In this document: piece after piece, positions 8,119 to 14,417 of the stretch
Position numbering within the stretch: the first letter of the stretch is position 1
Layout of the letters: each line of letters begins with the position of its first letter
DNA from: an uncultured Eubacteriales bacterium
Lineage (GTDB): Bacteria > Bacillota > Clostridia > Oscillospirales > Acutalibacteraceae
Length of the DNA: 17,068 nucleotides
Direction: 5' to 3'
NCBI GenBank assembly: GCA_934444895.1
Contig: CAKSDA010000025.1
Location: forward strand, 1-17,068
Made by a program: the position numbers and the translations under genes
The notes under the pieces: model-generated
The model's input: the letters and a program-made list of their open reading frames with translations, nothing else
Database searches by the model: none
Told to the model about the DNA's origin: nothing

Positions 8119-9048
8119 ATGTCACATCGAAGAAACAAAAAGAACATTTTACCTCTTTTGATATGCTTCGCAGTGCTTGCTATACTGATAATCACCGTTG
8201 TGGGCACAAAGGTTGAAAACGGCCCTGAAGATGACCCCTCCACCGGTAAAAACAGTATTATGGTGGCTGAATTTTTGGATGTAGGTCAGGGCGATTGCTC
8301 TTTGTTTATATTGCCTGACAACAAAACGGTTTTGATTGACGCCGCAAACACAAATGACGGCGGCAAAATTGTCGATTACCTAACTTCAAAAGGAATAAAA
8401 AGAATCGATTATCTGATAGCAACCCACCCTCACGCCGATCATATCGGCGGAATGGCGGAAGTTATAAACAAAATGGAAATCGGTCGGATTTTTGCGCCGA
8501 AACTAAGCCGGGAGGATATACCCACAACAAAATGTTATGAAAATTTTTTAAAAGCTGTAAAACGCAAAAATTTAAAAATTGACAGTGCCGTGTCAGGAAC
8601 CGTTCTTTTTAAGGGCGAAGGATACAAAGCCGAATGTTTTGCTCCGAACTCCGGTGAATATGACAGCCTTAACAATTATTCCGTAATTACTAAGATTTCA
8701 TTCGGATCAACCGCTTTTTTAACTGTAGGCGATGCTGAAATATTGAGCGAATCCGAGGTTTTAGCAAAAAATTTCGATTTAAAAAGCGATGTTTTAAAAG
8801 TAGGGCATCATGGCAGCAGCACTTCTTCATCCGAAAGATTTTTAAAGGCAGTAAATCCGCAATACGCCGTAATATCCTGCGGAGCTCAAAATTCTTACGG
8901 TCATCCTCATGCAAAAACAATTAAGGCTTTGGAGTCGCTTCGCGGTCTTAAAAAATACTTCCGAACGGACAAAGATAAAACCGTGATTTTTAAATCCGAC
9001 GGGCACAATATTTCATATACCACAAAAAATATAAAGGTTGCAGGTTAA
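8119..9048 (+). CDS. Metallo-beta-lactamase-fold hydrolase, ComEC/Rec2 C-terminal type, membrane-anchored
   Basis: A 309-residue protein with a basic N-terminus (SHRRNKK) and one hydrophobic segment at about 10-29, so it is probably anchored with its catalytic domain outside. Residues about 48-305 are a metallo-beta-lactamase domain of the kind found at the C-terminus of ComEC. Landmarks are FLDVGQGDC (52-60), the metal motif THPHADHIGG with H103, H105, D107 and H108, GDAE with D205, GHHGSS with H230/H231, and SYGHPH (259-264). The metal-ligand set looks complete, so it is likely active. Stand-alone proteins of this type are common in clostridia; they may act as phosphodiesterases or nucleases, but the substrate is unknown. 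There is no ComEC channel domain, so a DNA-uptake role should not be assumed. A run of G (GGGGGGTG) about 7 nt before the ATG serves as ribosome binding site. The next gene follows after 4 bp. Confidence 0.88.
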   Translation: MSHRRNKKNILPLLICFAVLAILIITVVGTKVENGPEDDPSTGKNSIMVAEFLDVGQGDCSLFILPDNKTVLIDAANTNDGGKIVDYLTSKGIKRIDYLIATHPHADHIGGMAEVINKMEIGRIFAPKLSREDIPTTKCYENFLKAVKRKNLKIDSAVSGTVLFKGEGYKAECFAPNSGEYDSLNNYSVITKISFGSTAFLTVGDAEILSESEVLAKNFDLKSDVLKVGHHGSSTSSSERFLKAVNPQYAVISCGAQNSYGHPHAKTIKALESLRGLKKYFRTDKDKTVIFKSDGHNISYTTKNIKVAG

Positions 9049-9052
9049 TTAA

Positions 9053-9877
9053 ATGATAAAAAGTAATACTTTAAAAATCAACTGTTTAGACGATCTTATA
9101 TACATCTCCTTTCCCAACATAACTTCAAGCGAAGTTGTGTCTGCCTACACAACAAGAATGGGCGGCGTAAGCAGAAGAAAATATGCTTCGGTCAATATGA
9201 GCTTTTTAAACGGAGACGATCCTGAAAGGGTTAAAAAAAACTACCACATATTATTTTCGGCTTTAGGCCTTGATGAAAACCTCGCTGTTTTGAGCCACCA
9301 AACCCACACCGATAATCTTATGGTGATAACTAAGGACGACATAGGAAAGGGAATTTCAAAAAAGCGTGACTTTGAAAATATTGACGGACTTATTACAAAT
9401 ATAAAAGGAACTGCCCTTGTAACCCAGTTTGCCGATTGCGTACCGCTTTTGTTTTTCGATCCTAATAAACATGTCGTTGCTGCTTCTCACGCAGGCTGGC
9501 GCGGCACTTTTTCGGAAATAGGCCTTAAAACGGTTAAAAAAATGAATGAAGTGTTCGGCTGTGTTCCATCCGATATTAAGGTAGGGATAGGTCCTTCAAT
9601 AAAAAGCTGTTGCTATGAGGTAGACGAGCCGCTTTTTAAAGAAGCCCGGAAAATTAAATATTTGGCTCTTGAAAAAATATTTTTCAAAAAGCCAAACGGC
9701 AAATACATGTTGGATCTGCAGGAATGTAACAAACAAATATTACAAAAGTCAGGAATTTTGCCTGAAAATATATGCATAAGCGATTTATGCACTTGCTGCC
9801 ACAGCGAATATTTTCACTCCCACCGTGCCACCGGCGGAAACAGAGGAAATAATGCGGCGGTAATTGCATTAAAATAA
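9053..9877 (+). CDS. pgeF: PgeF/YlmD-type protein (Cu-oxidase_4, laccase-domain family)
   Basis: A 274-residue member of the YfiH/YlmD family (PF02578, formerly DUF152). The likely zinc-binding His-Cys-His set is visible: H85 in SHQTHTD, C129 in FADCVPLLFF and H146 in ASHAGWRG. GPSIKSCCYEV and the C-terminal CCHSEYFHSHR...GGNRGN are also typical. In E. coli the homologue PgeF (YfiH) is described as a peptidoglycan editing factor that deals with cytosolic muropeptides carrying L-Ser in place of L-Ala. Other members act as purine nucleoside phosphorylase/adenosine deaminase enzymes. Which activity applies here cannot be told from sequence. The start ATG lies 4 bp after the previous stop, with only a weak AGG ahead of it, suggesting translational coupling. 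No signal peptide is seen. Confidence 0.9.
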   Translation: MIKSNTLKINCLDDLIYISFPNITSSEVVSAYTTRMGGVSRRKYASVNMSFLNGDDPERVKKNYHILFSALGLDENLAVLSHQTHTDNLMVITKDDIGKGISKKRDFENIDGLITNIKGTALVTQFADCVPLLFFDPNKHVVAASHAGWRGTFSEIGLKTVKKMNEVFGCVPSDIKVGIGPSIKSCCYEVDEPLFKEARKIKYLALEKIFFKKPNGKYMLDLQECNKQILQKSGILPENICISDLCTCCHSEYFHSHRATGGNRGNNAAVIALK

Positions 9878-9896
9878 TAAATAGGAAGTGCAAATT

Positions 9897-10343
9897 ATGA
9901 AAATAGCAATAGCTAATGACCATGCGGCAGTAGAGATGAAAAAACATATTTTAAAATACATTGAAAGCAAAGGCCACAGCGTCACAAATTTCGGAACAGA
10001 TAATGAGCAGTCTTGCGATTACCCTGTTTATGCCGAAAAGGTTGCCACCCGTGTTGCTAACGGAGAATTTGATTTAGGAATTTTAATATGCGGCACCGGA
10101 ATCGGAATGTCGCTTGCTGCCAACAAAGTACGCGGAATAAGGGCAGCTTGTTGTTCTGATGTGTATTCGGCAAAAATGTGCCGTCAGCACAACAATGCCA
10201 ATATTTTAACATTCGGAGCAAGAGTTATAGGGCCCGCCACCGCCGAAATGTTGGTTGATGCATTTCTTGATACGGAATTTGAAGATCGCCACAAAAAGCG
10301 TGTTGATATGATTTCACAAATAGAAAGCAAAAATTTTAAATAA
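9897..10343 (+). CDS. rpiB: Ribose-5-phosphate isomerase B (RpiB/LacAB family)
   Basis: A 148-residue RpiB that interconverts ribose 5-phosphate and ribulose 5-phosphate in the pentose phosphate pathway. The chosen start is ATG 9897, giving MKIAIANDHA as in the family, with AGGA 10 nt upstream. An in-frame GTG at 9888 would add only three residues and overlaps the ribosome binding site. Family marks are the phosphate-binding NDHAA at 7-11, D41-Y42, the catalytic Cys65 in ICGTGIGMS, and RQHNNAN with H98. The length is normal. Some close relatives act on allose 6-phosphate or galactose 6-phosphate, but nothing nearby suggests sugar catabolism. It is the last gene of the plus-strand run and is followed by a strong hairpin. 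Confidence 0.93.
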   Translation: MKIAIANDHAAVEMKKHILKYIESKGHSVTNFGTDNEQSCDYPVYAEKVATRVANGEFDLGILICGTGIGMSLAANKVRGIRAACCSDVYSAKMCRQHNNANILTFGARVIGPATAEMLVDAFLDTEFEDRHKKRVDMISQIESKNFK

Positions 10344-10393
10344 TATTTTATTTGATTTCAGGCAGACTTTATATTAAAAACTATAATCAAACT

Positions 10394-10433
10394 TTATATT
10401 TAATCTAAAAACATTATATTTAATCCAAAAACA
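10394..10433. repeat. AT-rich 20-bp tandem repeat, two copies
   Basis: Two adjacent 20-bp units, 10394-10413 and 10414-10433, differ at one position (TTATATTTAATCTAAAAACA versus ...ATCCAAAAACA). A shorter degenerate copy precedes them near 10368. They lie between the rpiB stop and the convergent terminator. No coding or regulatory role is evident. Confidence 0.6.
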
Positions 10434-10452
10434 ATAAACGTTTCAGGATTTT

Positions 10453-10485
10453 AAACGCGCCCCGGATTATATCCGGGGCGCGTTT
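10453..10485. terminator. Terminator-like hairpin between convergent rpiB and spoIIR
   Basis: A perfect 15-bp stem (10453-10467 with 10471-10485) and a 3-nt loop, with a run of GC pairs at its centre. The T-runs are short on both strands (TTTGTT on plus, TTTAAAA on minus), but the hairpin is very stable and sits between convergent genes, so it probably ends transcripts from both sides. Confidence 0.75.
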
Positions 10486-10547
10486 GTTACAGGCAAATTT
10501 GAGTAAATATAAAAAGTGAAAGCCAAATCTGCCAAAAGGAAAACACA

Positions 10548-10587
10548 TTGTCTAATCCTTGTCTGTGTTGTCTAAACCTTGTCTGAA
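10548..10587. repeat. 20-bp tandem repeat just past the spoIIR stop
   Basis: Two 20-bp units (10548-10567 and 10568-10587) share TTGTCTAA.CCTTGTCTG, and each contains TTGTCT twice at 10-bp spacing. The repeat ends 6 bp from the spoIIR stop codon. It has the same 20-bp period as the unrelated repeat at 10394-10433. Confidence 0.55.
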
Positions 10588-10593
10588 TATTAA

Positions 10594-11229
10594 CTATTTC
10601 ATTTTCTTAAACCAGTGCTTTATATTTTCCACTATTTCCACTGTTTTAAATTCCATTTTATATTTTGGCGCATTTTCGGCAATTTCGGCAGACTTTTCAT
10701 CCACCGCTTTGTCAAGAGAGTTGTTATCCGAAGCTGAAGGTATGCAAAGAGATGGGAACATTATGCACCACCAGTTTTTTCCTTTTGCCTCACCAATAAG
10801 TACCCGAACTGCGTCATATTCACCCGCCGGCAGAGTAAAATCCTTATACTCGCGAGTTGAAAAGTAGGCCTTGCCAACCGAAATATCAACATTGTAGTCC
10901 TCTCCGCACTGTTTAACAACCTCTTCGGCCTCGCTTTTTAAAAACTCAATATTATTTTCAGTAATGCGCTTTGCGTCTTCTTTATCTTCAAGATTTTCAT
11001 AAAGCCCGTTTGATGCTTCCAAAAGTTTATCCCTGACCCTGAGTTTTATCATTTGATCCTTATCGCTGTCAGAGTTTGCCAATATGTGCAATCTTAAAAT
11101 ATTCTCTCTTAGTTCTTCGCATTTTGCGTCAAACCCGGTTAACGCCAAAAGTCCGGAAATCAAAAGCGCGCAGGCAAGAGCAATAATTAAATCATTCTTT
11201 AAAAATTCCAATTTTAAAATTTTTTTCAT
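10594..11229 (-). CDS. spoIIR: Stage II sporulation protein R
   Basis: A 211-residue SpoIIR. In Bacillus it is made in the forespore under sigma F, exported to the intermembrane space, and triggers SpoIIGA to process pro-sigma E in the mother cell. The N-terminal hydrophobic segment at about 13-31 fits export or anchoring. Family marks are ENILRLHILANSDS, LRVRDKLLE, LPAGEYDAVRVLIGEA and NWWCIMFPSLC. The ATG at 11229 has GGAG 8 nt upstream. That GGAG lies in the 3' arm of a hairpin (see 11237-11277), so translation may be restrained on read-through mRNA. It follows ispE after 89 bp and is last in the operon. No convincing sigma F promoter was seen in the 89-bp gap by eye. Confidence 0.93.
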   Translation of the reverse strand: MKKILKLEFLKNDLIIALACALLISGLLALTGFDAKCEELRENILRLHILANSDSDKDQMIKLRVRDKLLEASNGLYENLEDKEDAKRITENNIEFLKSEAEEVVKQCGEDYNVDISVGKAYFSTREYKDFTLPAGEYDAVRVLIGEAKGKNWWCIMFPSLCIPSASDNNSLDKAVDEKSAEIAENAPKYKMEFKTVEIVENIKHWFKKMK

Positions 11230-11236
11230 AATAAAA

Positions 11237-11277
11237 ACTCCAATACTATGTTCTGTTTACAACATAATTATTGGAGT
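11237..11277 (-). promoter_or_regulatory. Hairpin masking the spoIIR ribosome binding site, with T-run (attenuator-like)
   Basis: On the minus strand, ACTCCAATAATTATGTT (11277-11261) pairs with AACATAGTATTGGAGT (11252-11237) around an 8-nt loop. The stem has 9 and 6 base pairs flanking a small internal bulge. The 3' arm contains the spoIIR GGAG and is directly followed by TTTTTATT and then the ATG. It therefore has the form of an AT-rich intrinsic terminator and also covers the ribosome binding site. A regulatory role is inferred. Confidence 0.55.
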
Positions 11278-11318
11278 AATTTTATGGTTTATTCAGTTAG
11301 CTTTAAAAAATTGTTGAT

Positions 11319-12221
11319 TTAAGAAATTGTGCAAAAATCTGCCTTATCACTGCTTGTCCGGATAAGTTCCGTTCCGCTTTCGCATGTATTGCAAAAATAT
11401 ACATTTTTGTATTTTGCCTTTATTCTTTCCTTTATATCATTTTTAATAAAATCAAAAATTCCGAAAACGGTGGGGCCGCTTCCTGTAAGGCCCACATGGG
11501 AAGCCCCCAGCTCAAGTAAATAATTACATATTTTTTCCTGCTCATTTTTATACGGAGACACTGCCAAAAAATCGTTTTTTAAAAAGCCCGGCGAAATATC
11601 ATATACTTCCCCTTCATATAAATCTATTATATTTGGGTTTGCCTCATCAAACTTTTGATACATTTCGGCTGTAGAAGTTTTTTCAAATTCTTTTATTAAA
11701 ACAACTTCCGACTTTTTAAATGCCGGAAACGGTTCAATTTCTTCCCCTATTCCGCCAACGAGCTTTGTTCCGCCCTCAAGGCAAAACGGCACATCACTGC
11801 CGAGCTTTAAAGCAAGATTTTTAAGAGAATTTTCATCAAGAGGATAACAAAATATGAAACTTAACATATTAAGCAAAGCAGCAGCGTCTGCGCTTCCTCC
11901 TCCGATTCCTGCCAAAACCGGTATGTTTTTTATAAGTTTTATTTTGATATGTGCTTTTTTATTTACAGCCTTTAAAAACATTTCGGCCGTTTTTGTTAGA
12001 ATGTTCTCGTTCTGGGAAAAAAATCCTTCACATTCAAGCGATATTCCAAACCCCGGCGAAACCGAAAGAAAAATTGTATCCGAAAGTGAAACCGACTGCA
12101 TAACAGAAGACAAGGTATGATAACCGTTTTGCCTTTTACCTGTTATTTTCAAGTTGAGATTAAGCTTTGCAAAAGCTTTGGCGCAAATACTTTTATTTAC
12201 TTTTGAAAGTTTTAAGCTCAT
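11319..12221 (-). CDS. ispE: 4-diphosphocytidyl-2-C-methyl-D-erythritol kinase
   Basis: A 300-residue GHMP kinase of the MEP isoprenoid pathway. It phosphorylates CDP-methylerythritol with ATP in the cytosol. Family marks are AFAKLNLNLKITGKR with the conserved Lys19, NGYHTL, the ATP-binding loop PVLAGIGGGSADAAALL (101-117), GSDVPFCL with the catalytic Asp143, and the C-terminal LTGSGPTVFGIF. The N-terminus is about nine residues longer than usual for the family, but GAGG 9 nt before ATG 12221 supports this start. The start lies inside the end of the aminotransferase gene (29-bp overlap), indicating translational coupling. Its presence implies that the organism makes isoprenoids by the MEP route. 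Confidence 0.95.
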   Translation of the reverse strand: MSLKLSKVNKSICAKAFAKLNLNLKITGKRQNGYHTLSSVMQSVSLSDTIFLSVSPGFGISLECEGFFSQNENILTKTAEMFLKAVNKKAHIKIKLIKNIPVLAGIGGGSADAAALLNMLSFIFCYPLDENSLKNLALKLGSDVPFCLEGGTKLVGGIGEEIEPFPAFKKSEVVLIKEFEKTSTAEMYQKFDEANPNIIDLYEGEVYDISPGFLKNDFLAVSPYKNEQEKICNYLLELGASHVGLTGSGPTVFGIFDFIKNDIKERIKAKYKNVYFCNTCESGTELIRTSSDKADFCTIS

Positions 12222-13377
12222 TAATAAATTCCTCAGTTCTATTCAATGCTTTTTTAATATGATCGACGCTGTAGCAATACGAAGCGCGAACAAAGCCCTC
12301 TCCGCAGTCTCCGAAAGCATTGCCCGGAACCATGGCGACTTTTTTTGAGTATAAAAGTTGTTCGCAAAATTCTTCGCTTGTAAGACCGGTTGAGCGTATG
12401 CACGGAAATACATAAAAAGCTCCCAGCGGTTCAAAACAGTGAAGACCTATCTTTCTAAAGCCCTCAACAATAATTCTGCGACGCATGTCATATTCTTCCA
12501 CCATTTTTTTAATGTCGTTATCACCGTTTTTAATTGCTTCAATAGCAGCATACTGCGAGGTTGTAGGAGCTGACATTATTGCAAACTGGTGAATTTTTGT
12601 CATTACGGCGGCTATCTCTCGCGGCGCCAAAGCGTAGCCAAGCCTCCACCCGGTCATAGAATAAGTTTTTGAAAAACCAGAAGCAATTATTGTTCTTTCG
12701 CGCATGCCTTCAATTTCGCCTATAGACACATGACGATTTTCTGAGTATGTAAGTTCGGCATATATTTCATCGGAAATTACAAACAAATCATTTTCCTTTA
12801 TAACTTCAGCGATCTTTTCAAGATCCTTTCTTACCATTATTCCGCCGGTAGGATTGCATGGATAAGGAACGATAATTGCCTTAGTTTTAGCGGTTATACG
12901 GCTTTTAATTTGTTCAGGGGTTAAAACAAAATTATTTTTTTCGGTAAGTTCAATAATAACGGGAACGCCGCCTGCCAAACGCACAATCGGCTCATAGCAG
13001 ACAAAACTTGGCTGCGGAATAAGCACCTCGTCGCCCGGTTCAACAACCGTTCTGACGGCAAGGTCAATAGCCTCGCTTCCGCCTACCGTAACCAAAATTT
13101 CATCTATATCGTAATTTAAATTATATTTTCGCTTGGAAAAACTGGAAATCTCACTCCTGAGTTCTAAAAGTCCGCGATTAGCGGTATATCTTGTTTTTCC
13201 GCCTTCAAGTGATACTATTCCGGCATGCCTTATATGCCACGGTGTTTTGAAATCCGGCTCTCCTACCCCCAGGGATATAACATCGCTCATTTTTTCTGTT
13301 ATATCAAAAAACTTGCGTATACCGGACGGTTTGAGAGCACATGCCGTTGAGTTCAGTTTTTTGCTGTAATCAATCAC
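12193..13377 (-). CDS. PLP-dependent aminotransferase, class I/II
   Basis: A 394-residue fold-type I aminotransferase (PF00155) of the aspartate-aminotransferase superfamily. The PLP-binding lysine is K237 in SGFSKTYSMTGWRLGYA. N175 in NPTGG and D203 with Y206 in ISDEIY complete the cofactor pocket. The start is GTG at 13377, overlapping the upstream regulator's TGA stop in GTGA, with GGGGGAG 9 nt upstream, so translation is coupled. Substrate cannot be fixed from sequence: aspartate, alanine or aromatic amino acids are possible. Pairing with an Lrp/AsnC regulator suggests control by an amino acid or keto acid related to its reaction. The end of the gene overlaps ispE by 29 bp. Confidence 0.92.
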   Translation of the reverse strand: MIDYSKKLNSTACALKPSGIRKFFDITEKMSDVISLGVGEPDFKTPWHIRHAGIVSLEGGKTRYTANRGLLELRSEISSFSKRKYNLNYDIDEILVTVGGSEAIDLAVRTVVEPGDEVLIPQPSFVCYEPIVRLAGGVPVIIELTEKNNFVLTPEQIKSRITAKTKAIIVPYPCNPTGGIMVRKDLEKIAEVIKENDLFVISDEIYAELTYSENRHVSIGEIEGMRERTIIASGFSKTYSMTGWRLGYALAPREIAAVMTKIHQFAIMSAPTTSQYAAIEAIKNGDNDIKKMVEEYDMRRRIIVEGFRKIGLHCFEPLGAFYVFPCIRSTGLTSEEFCEQLLYSKKVAMVPGNAFGDCGEGFVRASYCYSVDHIKKALNRTEEFINELKTFKSK

Positions 13378-13856
13378 AGTGAAATGCTCCCCCTATCGTC
13401 GCCCTCATCATCGCACAAAATAACATCCATTTCCTTATAACGCCTAAGGACAAAATGTGTAGCAGTGGAAATAACGTTGTCCATAGGAGCTAAAACCTTG
13501 CCGACGAACATAGCAACTTCCTGAAATGTTTTTCCTGTAACCATAACGCACAAATCAAAACCGCCTGACATTAAATAAACGGTTTCAACCTCGTCATATT
13601 TCATTACTTTTTTTGCAACCTCTTCAAATCCGGCGTCAGGTTGCGGAGTAACCTTAAGCTCAATAAGTGCAGAAACATATGCACTGTCAAGTCTTTCCCA
13701 GTCAATAACGGTTTTAAATCCGCGTATAAGACCCGCCTTTTTTAAGCTTTCGATTTCTTTTCTTACCTCATCGCCGGAAATTCCAAGCATTGTTGAAAGA
13801 TCAGCTATAGTATATCTCGCATTTTTTTCCAAAAGATTAAGTAATTTTATATTCAT
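13374..13856 (-). CDS. Lrp/AsnC-family transcriptional regulator
   Basis: A 160-residue regulator. Residues about 4-50 are a winged helix-turn-helix (IADLSTMLGISGDEVRKEIESLKKAGLIRGF). Residues about 60-140 are the ligand-sensing RAM/AsnC domain, with VYLMSGGFDLCVMV at its core. A short acidic tail follows. Lrp-family proteins form octamers or dimers that bind amino acids and act as global or local regulators; local ones often control the adjacent gene, here the aminotransferase with which it overlaps by 4 bp. AAGGAG precedes ATG 13856 by about 10 nt. It is first in the lrp-aminotransferase-ispE-spoIIR operon. The leader contains competing helices and a nearby AT-rich tandem repeat, either of which could mediate autoregulation. 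Confidence 0.92.
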   Translation of the reverse strand: MNIKLLNLLEKNARYTIADLSTMLGISGDEVRKEIESLKKAGLIRGFKTVIDWERLDSAYVSALIELKVTPQPDAGFEEVAKKVMKYDEVETVYLMSGGFDLCVMVTGKTFQEVAMFVGKVLAPMDNVISTATHFVLRRYKEMDVILCDDEGDDRGSISL

Positions 13857-13903
13857 TATAACCCATCTCCTTAGCAGTGTGACAAGGGAAGCTCCTGTCG
13901 ATA

Positions 13904-13952
13904 TAGGTAAACAGAGATAATGGCCTCTGTTTGCCTTTGGCCTGCTTACCTA
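13904..13952 (-). promoter_or_regulatory. Structured leader of the lrp-type gene with two competing helices
   Basis: On the minus strand, CTGTTTACCTA (13914-13904) can pair over 11 bp, with one G-U, with TAGGTAAGCAG (13952-13942). CTCTGTTTACCT (13916-13905) can instead pair over 12 positions, with one mismatch, with AGGCAAACAGAG (13936-13925) around an 8-nt loop. The shared 3' arm makes the two exclusive. The 5' arms look like a local duplication, since TGGCCT occurs twice on the plus strand. It matches no riboswitch I recognise. Confidence 0.45.
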
Positions 13953-13971
13953 ATATAATAATATTTTATTT

Positions 13972-13977
13972 ATTATA
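13972..13977 (-). promoter_or_regulatory. Possible -10 of the lrp operon
   Basis: TATAAT on the minus strand, about 115 nt before the regulator's ATG. The sequence at 17-nt spacing (TGTACT) is a poor -35, which would suit an activated or weak promoter. Transcription would start near 13965, placing both competing helices in the leader. Confidence 0.4.
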
Positions 13978-14012
13978 CTACATGGTCTTTAAAAAGTACA
14001 TAACATTTGCAC

Positions 14013-14048
14013 AAAACTTTTTATAAAACTTTTTATAAAACTTTAAAT
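14013..14048. repeat. 12-bp tandem repeat, three copies, between divergent promoters
   Basis: AAAACTTTTTAT occurs twice in perfect tandem (14013-14024, 14025-14036), followed by AAAACTTTAAAT (14037-14048). It lies between the candidate lrp promoter and the strong promoter of the ACT-domain gene. A-tract and T-tract phasing close to the helical repeat would favour DNA bending. It is a candidate site for an Lrp-type protein or an UP-like element. Confidence 0.6.
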
Positions 14049-14073
14049 ATAGCTCTTAATACAGCTTTTTTGG

Positions 14074-14102
14074 TTTACAAAACAGTGTTGTTGTGTTAAA
14101 AT
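14074..14102 (+). promoter_or_regulatory. Strong sigma-A-type promoter for the ACT-domain/UPF0210 pair
   Basis: TTTACA (14074-14079), a 17-nt spacer and TAAAAT (14097-14102), with TG one base before the -10 (extended -10). Each hexamer matches consensus at 5 of 6. Transcription would start near 14109, so translation cannot begin at the ATG at 14110; this helps fix the start at TTG 14137. Confidence 0.75.
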
Positions 14103-14136
14103 AAAGCATATGTTTTATATTTTGGAGGTTATGATC

Positions 14137-14406
14137 TTGAAGGCTGTAATAACTGTTGTGGGTAAAGATACGGTTGGAATTCTTGCTAAAGTTTCCGCTG
14201 CGTGTGCTGAAGTCAATGTTAATATTGTTGAAGTAACACAGTCGGTGCTTTCTGATATGTTTTGTATGATAATGATCAGCGATATTTCCAAGCTTAAGGG
14301 TAACTTTGTGGATTTTTCCGAAAAGGTTTCCAAAATGGGCGAGGAAATGAATCTTTCAATACATGTAATGCATGAAGATATTTTTAACTCCATGCATAAT
14401 ATTTAA
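14137..14406 (+). CDS. ACT-domain protein, UPF0237 family
   Basis: An 89-residue single ACT domain starting MKAVITVVGKDTVGILAKVSAACAE, the usual N-terminus of UPF0237 proteins. The chosen start is TTG 14137, with GGAGG 8 nt upstream. The ATG at 14131 is only 2 nt from that GGAGG, and the ATG at 14110 coincides with the predicted transcription start. ACT domains bind small ligands, often amino acids, and usually act as dimers. GKDTVGI and the VNIVEVTQSV strand fit the ligand interface. The gene is 11 bp ahead of a UPF0210 gene, a pairing conserved in many Firmicutes, so this is probably its regulatory or sensor subunit. No enzyme activity is known for the pair. Confidence 0.88.
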   Translation: MKAVITVVGKDTVGILAKVSAACAEVNVNIVEVTQSVLSDMFCMIMISDISKLKGNFVDFSEKVSKMGEEMNLSIHVMHEDIFNSMHNI

Positions 14407-14417
14407 GGGGCGATACA

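Noticed and set aside
10394..10433. Possible CRISPR-like repeat array
   Set aside because: The units are directly adjacent without spacers, only two clear copies exist, and no cas genes are present.
11284..11322. 12-codon plus-strand frame with GGAG and ATG (MVYSVSFKKLLI)
   Set aside because: Its ribosome binding site is simply the mirror of the spoIIR site within the inverted repeat, and no promoter or downstream gene supports it.
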